Below are positions 44,313-53,596 of a stretch of 64,000 nucleotides of DNA, one piece after another. Positions within the stretch are counted from its first letter, which is position 1; every line of letters begins with the position of its first letter. The notes beneath the pieces were generated by a model that had not been told where the DNA came from, made no database searches, and worked only from the letters and a program-made list of their open reading frames with translations. Both the position numbers and the translations under genes were made by a program. Origin of the DNA: Robertkochia marina (GTDB lineage: Bacteria > Bacteroidota > Bacteroidia > Flavobacteriales > Flavobacteriaceae); NCBI RefSeq assembly GCF_004799345.1, contig NZ_SSMC01000001.1:310001-374000 (forward strand). Direction: 5' to 3'.

Positions 44313-44334
44313 AAATCATAAAACTTTAAGAGAA

Positions 44335-45159
44335 ATGGCAAAAATCACAGCCGCTGAAGTAAATAAGCTTAGAAAATCTACCGGTGCCGGTATGATGGAT
44401 TGTAAAAAAGCATTGGTTGAAGCCGAGGGAGATTTCGAAAAAGCTGTAGAGATCCTGCGTAAGAAGGGTCAGAAAGTTGCAGCTAAAAGAGCCGACAGGG
44501 AATCTTCTGAAGGTGCTGTTATCGCTAAGGTAAATGACGACAAGAACACCGGTGTTATCGTATCGCTGAACTGCGAGACTGATTTCGTTGCCAAGAACGA
44601 TACCTTCGTTCAACTGGCTAATGATCTTGCTACTCTTGCTTTGAACTACGATTCTAAAGATGCTTTCCTTGCAGCCGACTTTAACGGAATGACTGTATCT
44701 GAGAAGCTTATCGAGCAAACCGGAGTTATCGGAGAGAAGATCGAGATCGGAGATTACCGTACCCTCAATGCTCCTTTTGTAGGTTCTTACATCCACGCCG
44801 GAAACAAGATCGCTACCCTGGTAGGACTTTCTGCCAGTGTAGATGGTGCCGAAACTGCTGCTAAAGACGTAGCTATGCAGGCAGCCGCTATGAATCCTGT
44901 TGCCCTTAACGAAGAAGGTGTAGATCAGTCAGTGATCGACAAAGAGATCGAGATCGCTAAAGATCAGCTGAGAGCAGAAGGAAAACCTGAGGCTATGCTT
45001 GACAATATCGCTAAAGGAAAACTGAAGCGTTTCTTTAAAGACAATACTCTTGTGAACCAGGATTTTATTAAAGACAACAAGCAGAGTGTTGCCGATTACG
45101 TAAAATCAGTGAACGGAGACCTGACCATTACTGCTTTCGAAAGAGTAGCACTTGGTTAA
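44335..45159 (+). CDS. tsf: Elongation factor Ts
   Basis: Exchanges GDP for GTP on EF-Tu. A 274-residue protein with the N-terminal UBA-like domain ([19 protein letters not shown]) and the core signature [12 protein letters not shown] variant ([12 protein letters not shown]), then [12 protein letters not shown]. It is 77 bp after rpsB and has its own strong terminator. Confidence 0.98.
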   Translation: MAKITAAEVNKLRKSTGAGMMDCKKALVEAEGDFEKAVEILRKKGQKVAAKRADRESSEGAVIAKVNDDKNTGVIVSLNCETDFVAKNDTFVQLANDLATLALNYDSKDAFLAADFNGMTVSEKLIEQTGVIGEKIEIGDYRTLNAPFVGSYIHAGNKIATLVGLSASVDGAETAAKDVAMQAAAMNPVALNEEGVDQSVIDKEIEIAKDQLRAEGKPEAMLDNIAKGKLKRFFKDNTLVNQDFIKDNKQSVADYVKSVNGDLTITAFERVALG

Positions 45160-45181
45160 TCCGTCAGGAACATATTTACAG

Positions 45182-45211
45182 AAAAGCCCCTTTTATCGAG
45201 GGGCTTTTTTA
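45182..45211 (+). terminator. tsf terminator
   Basis: Stem AAAGCCCC/GGGGCTTT followed by six T, 22 bp past the tsf stop. Confidence 0.9.
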
Positions 45212-45229
45212 TACGACTAATCCGGCAAT

Positions 45230-45257
45230 TTGCACTCAATTATTTTGCTTACTTTTG
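45230..45257 (+). promoter_or_regulatory. pyrH-frr promoter
   Basis: TTG (45230-45232) and TACTTTTG (45250-45257), 17 bp apart; the predicted start of transcription is near 45261. Confidence 0.65.
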
Positions 45258-45299
45258 CTGCGATCAAAATTATTATATCCCCATTATAACAAGCTATTC

Positions 45300-46007
45300 A
45301 TGCATTACAAGAGAATTCTTTTAAAACTAAGTGGAGAGGCGCTTATGGGTACGCGCCAATATGGAATTGACCCTGTCAGGTTAAAGGAATATGCCGAGGA
45401 GATCAAATCGATCACCGACAAGGGTGTTCAGGTAGCCATTGTAATTGGGGGCGGTAATATTTTCAGAGGCCTTGCAGGAGCCAGCAATGGCATGGATCGC
45501 GTACAAGGCGATCATATGGGCATGCTGGCCACCGTGATCAACGGACTGGCCCTGCAAAGTGCTTTAGAGGATGAAGGTATCGAAACCCGCCTGCAATCGG
45601 CCATTAAGATCAATGAAGTGGCAGAGCCTTTTATAAGAAGACGCGCCGTACGTCACCTTGAAAAAGGTCGCGTGGTTATCTTCGGCGGAGGTACCGGGAA
45701 CCCCTATTTTACGACCGATTCTGCTGCTGTACTCAGAGCTATTGAGATCGATGCAGATGTTATTTTGAAAGGTACACGGGTTGATGGTATTTACACCGCA
45801 GATCCGGAGAAAAATAAAGACGCTACAAAATTTGATTTTATCTCCTTCGAAGACGTTTTGAAAAAAGGTCTGAAGGTCATGGACACCACGGCTTTCACCC
45901 TTAGCCAGGAAAATGAATTACCGATCATTGTATTTGATATGAACAAATCGGGGAACCTGAGAAAGGTGGTCGCAGGAGAAAAAGTTGGAACTAAAGTAAA
46001 TCTTTAA
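45300..46007 (+). CDS. pyrH: UMP kinase
   Basis: Phosphorylates UMP to UDP in pyrimidine synthesis. A 235-residue amino-acid-kinase-fold protein. I start at the ATG at 45300 ([17 protein letters not shown]), since the upstream frame overlaps the promoter. Motifs are [17 protein letters not shown], and [13 protein letters not shown]. It is 48 bp upstream of frr, the standard neighbour. Confidence 0.97.
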   Translation: MHYKRILLKLSGEALMGTRQYGIDPVRLKEYAEEIKSITDKGVQVAIVIGGGNIFRGLAGASNGMDRVQGDHMGMLATVINGLALQSALEDEGIETRLQSAIKINEVAEPFIRRRAVRHLEKGRVVIFGGGTGNPYFTTDSAAVLRAIEIDADVILKGTRVDGIYTADPEKNKDATKFDFISFEDVLKKGLKVMDTTAFTLSQENELPIIVFDMNKSGNLRKVVAGEKVGTKVNL

Positions 46008-46055
46008 CTAAATTAACGTATCAAAAAGCCTAAGCGATCTAAATCATAAATCATT

Positions 46056-46610
46056 ATGAACGAAGAAATTAAATTCATCCTTGACAGTGCCCGCGAATCA
46101 ATGAATGCTGCCTTGGCACATCTTGAAAAAGAACTTGTAAACATTCGGGCAGGTAAAGCCAGCCCTTCTATGGTAGGCAGTGTTATGGTCGATTATTACG
46201 GGTCTCAGACACCTTTGTCGCAGGTTGCTAATGTGAATACTCCTGACGCACGTACCATTTCTATCCAACCGTGGGAAAAGTCAATGCTACAGGAGATCGA
46301 ACGCGGTATCATGCTCGCCAATATCGGTTTTAACCCTATGAACAATGGTGAAATGGTGATCATCAATGTGCCACCGCTCACCGAAGAGCGCCGTAAAGAC
46401 CTCGTAAAACAAGCCAAAGGTGAAGCTGAAGATGCTAAGGTTTCTATCCGTAATGCAAGACAGGATGCTAATAAGGATATCAAAAACCTTGATGCTTCTG
46501 AAGATCTGAAATCGAATGCCGAGGTCGATGTACAGGAATTGACCGACAGCTACGTTAAAAAGGTCGATGTGATCCTGGCAAACAAAGAGAAGGAAATTAT
46601 GACGGTTTAA
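46056..46610 (+). CDS. frr: Ribosome recycling factor
   Basis: With EF-G, splits the post-termination ribosome. The 184 residues give the tRNA-shaped three-helix bundle; LVNIRAGKASPSM and PPLTEERRKDLVKQAK are diagnostic. It is cotranscribed with pyrH and followed by a terminator. Confidence 0.98.
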   Translation: MNEEIKFILDSARESMNAALAHLEKELVNIRAGKASPSMVGSVMVDYYGSQTPLSQVANVNTPDARTISIQPWEKSMLQEIERGIMLANIGFNPMNNGEMVIINVPPLTEERRKDLVKQAKGEAEDAKVSIRNARQDANKDIKNLDASEDLKSNAEVDVQELTDSYVKKVDVILANKEKEIMTV

Positions 46611-46626
46611 TGCTAACCGCATACTT

Positions 46627-46656
46627 TAAAAGCGATCCTCACGGATCGCTTTTTGT
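46627..46656 (+). terminator. frr terminator
   Basis: Stem AAAGCGATCC/GGATCGCTTT with loop TCAC and T tract. Confidence 0.9.
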
Positions 46657-46698
46657 TATTCTTTAAACTACCTACTGCGCTAATCACCCCTGAAGAAC

Positions 46699-49221
46699 GT
46701 GATCAAGTCAATCTCTTTTCTTTTCTGTATGCTCTTTATTTCTGTAGCCTTCAGCTACGGACAACAGACCGTAAGAGGAATCGTGACCGACATGAACACC
46801 GGGAAACACCTTCCCTTTGCCTCCGTCAATCATGAGAACGCCCACCTGGGAGTAACCGATATGACAGGAAACTTCACCCTGCAGATCCCTGAAAATGCAA
46901 CCCGATTTACCGTCACTTACCCGGGATATTTACCTAAAACAGTTTCCGTAGCTCAGGGAAAAATCCTTACTATTACTCTTCAGAAACACCCGAGCTCAAA
47001 CATTGAATCTCAAATAAAGAGCAATATTGCCGCCGCAAATTCACTGATGGAAAAAGTTATCCGCAAAAAAAAGGATAACTACCCCGAAAACATTCTTGAC
47101 AGCTATACATTCAGGTCTTACCAGAAATCTGTGATCACCGCCCATCCTGATTCTATTAACGACCGGATCGATTCCATCTTCAGGAAACAAAAAAATAATC
47201 TGGTATTGAGAAAGGTTGACAGCAGTAATTATTTCCTGAAACAACAATTACTGCGCACTCATTTATACCTGATAGAGACTTCTGTTAAAGTAGACTACAG
47301 CAGTAAAGAAGGAAGAAAAGAAACCATAGTAGCCAATCAAATGGCCGGCCTGGAGGAACCGCTATACCGGTTGTTGAAATTTCAACTGCAATCCTTCTCC
47401 ATTTACAAAGAGAGTTACACCCTTTTAGGAACCACCTACAAGAGTCCCCTGGCAGGAAACGCGCTCAAGACTTATAACTACAGGGTTATTGACACCGTAC
47501 TGAACGAAGGGAGGCCCGCATTTTTGGTTTATTTTTATCCGAAAAGAACCTCCAAAAAGGCCCAGCTTAAAGGAGCCTTATACATTGACACGGTTTCACT
47601 GGCACTGCAAAAAGGGCATATTCAACACAGGAACGGCCTTGACATCAGCGCCCGGCAGGACTACACCTATTTTGAAGAGGAAAACATTTGGTTCCCCACA
47701 CAGGCTAAACTAAATATCAAAAAGGGAGACGGCGACAAGCCCGTTGATCTTTTTGACCGCATGATCATTGAAGTAAATGAGCCTTCATCAGACAGTAAAC
47801 TCATTCATACCAACAATGATTTTCCCGATAAACAAATACGCTATACCGCCGAGCAATACAATACAGATATCGCCTTCAATATTCCGGTAACCATCGAAAA
47901 AAGAGCCAAGGATATCAGGGTTGCCCCAAATGCTTTTAGCCGGCAAGATCCCTTTTGGAACCTGCAAAGATCGGCACCTCTTACCCTTAGAGAATACCGC
48001 ACCTATAACGAACTTGACAGCATTGCTATAGCACAGCGCATCAACGAGCGTTTTGCTTTTCTCAGCAAGCTCTTTACCGGATATCTTTCAACCAGGTATA
48101 TTGATTTTGACCTGAAGTACCTCTTGAAATATAACAACTATGAGGCCTTCAGACTGGGTATGGGAGCCATTACCAATGATAATTTCTCCAAGCGCTTCAG
48201 GTTAAAAGCTTATGGGGTATACGGTACAAAAGACGCCGAATTTAAATACGGAGCTACCGGAAGTTATAAGCTTCTTCCTACCAATGAAACATGGATCGGG
48301 GTAGACTATAAGGACGACCTGGTTGAAACGGGAAGCGATAAATTCATAACCGATGGCAGAACCTTCTATGTTTTTGAACCGCGCCTGTTTAATATAACCT
48401 CCTTTCATCGCAATAAGGCGGTGAGCACTTATTTCCAGCATGAGATCAACCCCGCATTACGCATTCAACTGCAATGGTCGCATATAAAAACAGACCCCAC
48501 CTACCCTTATACCTACCTGTATAACCAGCAGTCTTTTGACAACTACACCACCAATACGGGTACATTCTCATTGTATTGGGCTCCCAACAACACCTATCTG
48601 ACCTTTAGAGACAGCAACAGCTTACTCAGTCCGGGATTTCCACAATTCAACCTGCAATTCACCCAGGGATTAAAGGGAGTTATGGGGAGCGACTTTGGTT
48701 TTACCAAAACACAGCTACGCATTCGTCATCGGATAAATACGTTCGGAGCCGGAGCCATTGACCTTAACATGACCGGTGGCCTCGCTTTCGGAGACCTCCC
48801 TATTACAGAACTGTATCACGCATCTCCCAATCAACCCAAGGCTCAGGCCTTGCTATCAAGGTTTTCTGTTGCCGGGCGCGATAGTTTTGAAACCATGTAC
48901 TTTGACGAATTTTTTTCAGATCGTTACCTGAGTCTTCAGGCCAAATACCTGGCCCCGCCTTTTAAGATCTCTGATAAGATCACCCCACAGGTAAGCTTTA
49001 TAACCCGTTTCGCCATCGGTGATATAAGAAACCCTGAAAACCACATAGGTATTCCCTTTCAATCACTCAAAGAAGGATATTATGAGAGCGGACTTGAATT
49101 CAACAACATATTCTCCGGATTCGGTCTCAGCACCATGTACCGTTACGGCCCCTATAACCTGCCACTGTTTACCGACAATATCTCATTGAAATTCACCTTC
49201 TATTTGTCTCTGGGAATTTAG
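46699..49221 (+). CDS. DUF5686 outer-membrane protein with regulatory-like domain
   Basis: An 840-residue exported protein. The start is GTG at 46699. A signal peptide (about 1-21, cut near YGQ/QTV) is followed by a carboxypeptidase-regulatory-like beta-sandwich (about 24-95: VRGIVTDMNTGKHLPFASV). A long DUF5686 region comes next and the C-terminal third reads as outer-membrane beta strands ending KFTFYLSLGI. No plug domain is present, so it is not a TonB receptor. Its role is unknown; the family is widespread in Bacteroidetes. It lies 45 bp upstream of the MMPL gene. Confidence 0.87.
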   Translation: MIKSISFLFCMLFISVAFSYGQQTVRGIVTDMNTGKHLPFASVNHENAHLGVTDMTGNFTLQIPENATRFTVTYPGYLPKTVSVAQGKILTITLQKHPSSNIESQIKSNIAAANSLMEKVIRKKKDNYPENILDSYTFRSYQKSVITAHPDSINDRIDSIFRKQKNNLVLRKVDSSNYFLKQQLLRTHLYLIETSVKVDYSSKEGRKETIVANQMAGLEEPLYRLLKFQLQSFSIYKESYTLLGTTYKSPLAGNALKTYNYRVIDTVLNEGRPAFLVYFYPKRTSKKAQLKGALYIDTVSLALQKGHIQHRNGLDISARQDYTYFEEENIWFPTQAKLNIKKGDGDKPVDLFDRMIIEVNEPSSDSKLIHTNNDFPDKQIRYTAEQYNTDIAFNIPVTIEKRAKDIRVAPNAFSRQDPFWNLQRSAPLTLREYRTYNELDSIAIAQRINERFAFLSKLFTGYLSTRYIDFDLKYLLKYNNYEAFRLGMGAITNDNFSKRFRLKAYGVYGTKDAEFKYGATGSYKLLPTNETWIGVDYKDDLVETGSDKFITDGRTFYVFEPRLFNITSFHRNKAVSTYFQHEINPALRIQLQWSHIKTDPTYPYTYLYNQQSFDNYTTNTGTFSLYWAPNNTYLTFRDSNSLLSPGFPQFNLQFTQGLKGVMGSDFGFTKTQLRIRHRINTFGAGAIDLNMTGGLAFGDLPITELYHASPNQPKAQALLSRFSVAGRDSFETMYFDEFFSDRYLSLQAKYLAPPFKISDKITPQVSFITRFAIGDIRNPENHIGIPFQSLKEGYYESGLEFNNIFSGFGLSTMYRYGPYNLPLFTDNISLKFTFYLSLGI

Positions 49222-49241
49222 GGTTAGTGGCTTTAGTTTGC

Positions 49242-49267
49242 TATTTTTGCTCCGAAATTTTTTCGGA
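49242..49267 (+). promoter_or_regulatory. MMPL promoter and overlapping palindrome
   Basis: TATTTTTG (49242-49249) is followed by TCCGAA/TTCGGA (49251-49267), whose last A is the A of the start ATG. The palindrome covers the predicted transcription start and could be an operator. Confidence 0.4.
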
Positions 49268-51672
49268 TGACTGACTGGATCAAAAGAACTTTCTGGCAAT
49301 ATGTAGCCCGACTTATTTTAAGAAACCGAATCTTCATTTTGCTATGCCTTGTGGCCGTTACGGTTCTAATGGCTATGCAATGGAAGCATATGCGCTTTAC
49401 ATACACAGAAGCCAACCTGCTTCCGGACGATCATCCTGTCAATCAAGCCTACAACGAATTTCTTGAAGTCTTTGGAGAAGAAGGTAACCTGATCGTGATC
49501 GCAGCCAAAGATTCCGCTTTGTTCACCCCGGAGAACTTCAACGCCTGGAACAAACTATCTAAACAACTGCAGGCAAAACCCGAGGTCTCTATGGTCGTTT
49601 CTACAGATAACCTGCAGAAACTTGTTAAGAACGTAGAAAAACAGCAATTCGAACTCCAGGACTTTAACTCTGCTGAAGTAAGCAGTGACAGGGAGGTAGA
49701 CAGCTTAAAGAATGAACTCTTCAACCGTCTCCCCTTTTATGAGAGCTTACTATTCAACAAGGAGACGCAAACCATCAGAACAGCCGTATATCTTGACAAG
49801 GAGATCGTGAACACCAAGGTGCGTAAGCATTTTATATTTAACGACTTCATTCCTCTTATTGAAGATTTTGAAGAAAGTACCGGGATCGATCTCAGAGTTT
49901 CAGGAATGCCATACATTAGAACTCTGAACTCACAGAACATCATTGATGAGATAGGAACGTTCATTGCAGCAGCGCTTTTAGTTACCTCACTCATCTTCTT
50001 TTTCTTTTTCCGTTCATTCCGCGCCACTCTCATTTCCATGGTCGTGGTAATTACAGGGGTTATGTGGTCTTTTGGAACCCTGGGACTGTTAAAGTACGAG
50101 ATCACTGTGCTTACTGCTCTCATTCCACCACTGATCATCGTGATCGGAATTCCGAATTGTATATTTCTCATCAACAAATATCAGCAGGAGTTTAACAAAC
50201 ACGGCAACCAGGCCAAATCATTACAACGGGTCATCTCCAAGGTAGGTAATGCCACCCTGATGACCAATATGACCACTGCGGCCGGATTTGCCACTTTTAT
50301 CATTACCAACAGCAAACTGCTTACAGAATTCGGAATTGTGGCATCGCTGAATATTGTGTTCATCTTTATTCTTTCGCTGCTTATCATCCCGATCATCTAC
50401 AGCTTCATGTCTATTCCAAAGACCAAACACCTGAAGCACCTGAATAAGCGATGGATCAACACCTTCGTGGGATGGATGGAAGACACTGTAAGAAACCACA
50501 GAATTGCTGTATTCATTGTTTCTCTTATTGCACTTATTGCCAGTATCATTGGTATCTATCAGATAAGGATTTCAGGATCTCTTATCGAAGACATGCCTAA
50601 GGGCGCTGCCTTTTTTGACGACATAAGATTCTTCGAAGAGGAGTTTGACGGGATCATGCCGGTAGAGATCATGATAGACACCAAACGAAAAAACGGGGTC
50701 ATGAAACCTTCTACGCTTAAGCGTATGGATGACCTGGAAGAGCTGATCAGAGAGATCCCGGAACTATCAGCTCCCATTTCAGTGACCAACCTGGTCAAAT
50801 ACTCAAAACAAGCCTTCTACAACGGCAACCCCGACTATTATCAACTTCCAAACAGCCAGGAGAACACTTTTATTTTGTCGTATGCTAAAAAGTCTTCTTC
50901 GAATGCTAACATGCTGAGCAGTTTTGTAGACTCTACAGGACAGGTGGCCAGGATAACCACCTTCATGAAAGACATAGGCACGGATAAGATGGAAGGGATT
51001 CAGGAAGACCTTGATAAAAAGATTAAAAAGGCACTGCCTGAAGAACGATATGACGTTACGGTTACAGGAAAGGCCCTTGTGTTTATGAAGGGTACCAAGT
51101 ACCTGGTTAACAACCTGATCATGTCTCTGTCGCTGGCTATTGTGCTCATTTCCCTGTTCATGGCATATATGTTCAGGTCGTTTAAAATGATCATCGTTTC
51201 TCTTGTTCCCAATATTTTGCCCCTGATCATTACCGCAGGGGTTATGGGTTACCTGGGAATACCGATAAAACCCTCCACCATTCTTGTATTCAGCATAGCC
51301 TTTGGTATTTCTGTTGATGATACCATTCACTTCCTGGCTAAGTACCGACAAGAACTGGCAGCCAATCACTGGCATATCAGAAAGTCGGTATATCGGGCCC
51401 TTCGGGAAACCGGGGTCAGTATGTTCTACACCTCCATTGTACTGTTCTTTGGCTTCTCTGTTTTCATGATCAGTAATTTTGGTGGTACCAAGGCCCTGGG
51501 AGGCTTGGTATCGATGACACTGTTGTTTGCCATGCTGGCTAACCTGATCCTGCTGCCATCACTTCTTCTCGCCCTGGAGCGTAACATTGCTAATAAGAAA
51601 GTACTTAAGAAGCCGTATATAGATGTATTGGCAGAAGATGAAGAGGAGGAGGAAACCACTGTGACTCCATAA
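49267..51672 (+). CDS. MMPL/RND-family transporter
   Basis: An 801-residue inner-membrane exporter. It has the RND layout: TM1, a large periplasmic loop (about 45-220), five helices, then a second loop and helices in the C-terminal half, giving about 12 in all. The proton-relay motif GISVDDTIHFLAKYRQEL in the second half is typical of the HpnN/MMPL group that carries hopanoids or other lipids. The C-terminal tail is acidic. Substrate not shown by neighbours. Confidence 0.9.
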   Translation: MTDWIKRTFWQYVARLILRNRIFILLCLVAVTVLMAMQWKHMRFTYTEANLLPDDHPVNQAYNEFLEVFGEEGNLIVIAAKDSALFTPENFNAWNKLSKQLQAKPEVSMVVSTDNLQKLVKNVEKQQFELQDFNSAEVSSDREVDSLKNELFNRLPFYESLLFNKETQTIRTAVYLDKEIVNTKVRKHFIFNDFIPLIEDFEESTGIDLRVSGMPYIRTLNSQNIIDEIGTFIAAALLVTSLIFFFFFRSFRATLISMVVVITGVMWSFGTLGLLKYEITVLTALIPPLIIVIGIPNCIFLINKYQQEFNKHGNQAKSLQRVISKVGNATLMTNMTTAAGFATFIITNSKLLTEFGIVASLNIVFIFILSLLIIPIIYSFMSIPKTKHLKHLNKRWINTFVGWMEDTVRNHRIAVFIVSLIALIASIIGIYQIRISGSLIEDMPKGAAFFDDIRFFEEEFDGIMPVEIMIDTKRKNGVMKPSTLKRMDDLEELIREIPELSAPISVTNLVKYSKQAFYNGNPDYYQLPNSQENTFILSYAKKSSSNANMLSSFVDSTGQVARITTFMKDIGTDKMEGIQEDLDKKIKKALPEERYDVTVTGKALVFMKGTKYLVNNLIMSLSLAIVLISLFMAYMFRSFKMIIVSLVPNILPLIITAGVMGYLGIPIKPSTILVFSIAFGISVDDTIHFLAKYRQELAANHWHIRKSVYRALRETGVSMFYTSIVLFFGFSVFMISNFGGTKALGGLVSMTLLFAMLANLILLPSLLLALERNIANKKVLKKPYIDVLAEDEEEEETTVTP

Positions 51673-51730
51673 AAAAAGCCTGCCGGACACCTAAGTGCCC
51701 AAACAGACTTTCGAGGTTCCCCCAAACCTA
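51673..51730 (-). ncRNA. Candidate structured element with terminator, antisense side
   Basis: On the minus strand: TAGGTTTG, which fits TAnnTTTG (51730-51723) and also forms one arm of an AGGTTTG/AACCT hairpin, then a stem AAAGtCTG/CAGgCTTT around a GGgCAC/GTGtCC helix, ending in seven T. The T tract is on the minus strand only, so the terminator faces against the MMPL gene. Function unknown. Confidence 0.4.
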
Positions 51731-51745
51731 CCTTGTATATATCGT

Positions 51746-51853
51746 ATAAAAATATCCTGAAGGTCCGGATAACAGACCTTCAGGATATTTCATTTATCAC
51801 ATAGGTTTAGGATACATAAAACGATTCATTTGGTTAAATCGTAACGCAAAACA
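51746..51853 (-). ncRNA. Candidate small RNA or tiny mRNA
   Basis: A possible self-contained minus-strand unit of about 105 nt: -7 element TATATTTG (51864-51857), a 10-codon frame MNRFMYPKPM with stop (51829-51797), and a terminator (51789-51751: 15-bp perfect stem AATATCCTGAAGGTC/GACCTTCAGGATATT, then T tract). A TTG lies 25 bp upstream of the -7 box, a little far. The rest of the gap up to the asnS promoter shows nothing else. Confidence 0.45.
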
Positions 51854-52030
51854 ATCCAAATATATCAATTTATTCAGTTAAAACTTACAAAAATGTGAGT
51901 TATTATCGACTATAGCCTTCATTATATCGAAAATAATATGCAAATCCATATGCTCACAACGCTTGGAACTATGAGTAATTACCCTTAGGCAATTCTTATC
52001 AGATAAGGCCGGGGATCAAGGGAAATATTT

Positions 52031-52038
52031 TATCTTTG
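52031..52038 (+). promoter_or_regulatory. asnS promoter -7 element
   Basis: TATCTTTG (TAnnTTTG) 24 nt upstream of the asnS ATG; no TTG box visible. Confidence 0.5.
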
Positions 52039-52061
52039 AGCCTTAAAATTTTCAAGAGGAA

Positions 52062-53501
52062 ATGGCGACAAACACATACAGCATTAAAGAGCTTTTAAAG
52101 GGAACAGCCTTACTCCAGGAGGTAACGGCAAAGGGATGGATACGAACATTTCGCTCCAATCGTTTTATTGCACTGAACGATGGATCTACCATACACAATA
52201 TTCAATGTGTGGTAGACTTTGAAAATACTCCCGAAAGCACCTTAAAAAGACTTACCACAGGTGCAGCTATCGCCGTAACAGGAACTTTAGTGGAAAGCCA
52301 GGGAAAAGGGCAGAAATTTGAGATCCAGGTTAAAGATCTGGAAGTTTTAGGTGATTCTGATCCGGAAACCTACCCTATACAACCTAAAAAACATTCTCTC
52401 GAATTTTTAAGAGAGAAGGCACACCTGAGAGTACGCACCAACACCTTCAGTGCGGTGATGCGTGTACGATCGGCCTTGTCATTTGCCATTCACCAGTATT
52501 TTCAGCAAAATGGATTCTATTATGTAAACACCCCGGTAATTACCGGTTCTGATGCTGAAGGTGCCGGAGAAATGTTTCGCGTAAGCACCCTGGATGCCAA
52601 GAATCCTCCGTTAACAGAGGAAGGATCTGTAAATTATAAAGAAGACTTTTTTGGTAAAGAAACCAACTTAACGGTTTCAGGCCAGCTGGAAGCAGAGACC
52701 TATGCCATGGGATTAGGAAAGGTTTATACTTTTGGTCCGACCTTCCGGGCAGAAAACTCCAACACATCCCGACACCTTGCTGAATTCTGGATGATAGAGC
52801 CTGAGGTAGCATTCATGGACCTGGACGGGAATATGGATCTCGCTGAAGATTTCATAAAATATGTTCTGGGCTACATTCTTGAACATTGTGCAGATGACCT
52901 TGAATTCCTGGAGAACAGACTGCTTCAGGAAGAAAAATCAAAGCCACAAAGCGAGCGCAGTGAAATGACACTCCGCGAGAAGATCAGATTCGTTCTCGAT
53001 AATAATTTCAAGCGTGTGAGTTATACAGAGGCAATCGACATTCTTAAAAGCTCGAAACCTAATAAGAAGAAAAAATTCCAATATCTGATCGAGGAATGGG
53101 GTGCAGATCTTCAGAGTGAGCACGAGCGCTATTTGGTGGAAAAGCACTTTAAAGCTCCGGTGATCCTGTTTGATTATCCCGCCAAGATCAAGGCATTCTA
53201 TATGCGTTTGAATGAAGACGGGAATACTGTTAGAGCCATGGATATTCTATTCCCGGGTATCGGTGAGATCGTTGGCGGATCTCAACGGGAAGAGCGCCTC
53301 GATGTACTCTTAGAGAAGGTGAAAGAAATGGGAATTGACGAAGAAGAGCTTTGGTGGTATCTCGACCTGCGTAAGTTTGGTACAGCGGTACACAGTGGTT
53401 TCGGACTTGGATTCGAGCGACTGGTATTGTTTGCCACGGGAATGACGAACATCAGAGACGTGATCCCTTTTCCAAGAACACCTCAGAATGCAGAATTCTA
53501 G
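52062..53501 (+). CDS. asnS: Asparagine-tRNA ligase
   Basis: Charges tRNA-Asn. The 479-residue class IIb synthetase has the N-terminal OB-fold anticodon-binding domain (about 15-105) and the catalytic core. Motif 2 contains [25 protein letters not shown] and motif 3 contains [12 protein letters not shown]. The signature EFWMIEPE and [11 protein letters not shown] distinguish AsnRS from AspRS. It has its own promoter and terminator. Confidence 0.98.
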   Translation: MATNTYSIKELLKGTALLQEVTAKGWIRTFRSNRFIALNDGSTIHNIQCVVDFENTPESTLKRLTTGAAIAVTGTLVESQGKGQKFEIQVKDLEVLGDSDPETYPIQPKKHSLEFLREKAHLRVRTNTFSAVMRVRSALSFAIHQYFQQNGFYYVNTPVITGSDAEGAGEMFRVSTLDAKNPPLTEEGSVNYKEDFFGKETNLTVSGQLEAETYAMGLGKVYTFGPTFRAENSNTSRHLAEFWMIEPEVAFMDLDGNMDLAEDFIKYVLGYILEHCADDLEFLENRLLQEEKSKPQSERSEMTLREKIRFVLDNNFKRVSYTEAIDILKSSKPNKKKKFQYLIEEWGADLQSEHERYLVEKHFKAPVILFDYPAKIKAFYMRLNEDGNTVRAMDILFPGIGEIVGGSQREERLDVLLEKVKEMGIDEEELWWYLDLRKFGTAVHSGFGLGFERLVLFATGMTNIRDVIPFPRTPQNAEF

Positions 53502-53529
53502 GCCTGACCTTAAAGAAATTCTATAGAGA

Positions 53530-53571
53530 AAAACTAGTCGTTTGCAGGAATGCAATGACTAGTTTTTTTTT
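53530..53571 (+). terminator. asnS terminator
   Basis: Stem AAAACTAGTC/GACTAGTTTT with an inner TTGCA/TGCAA helix, followed by a long T tract. Confidence 0.93.
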
Positions 53572-53596
53572 ATTTTTATACAAAGCGAACTAACCC

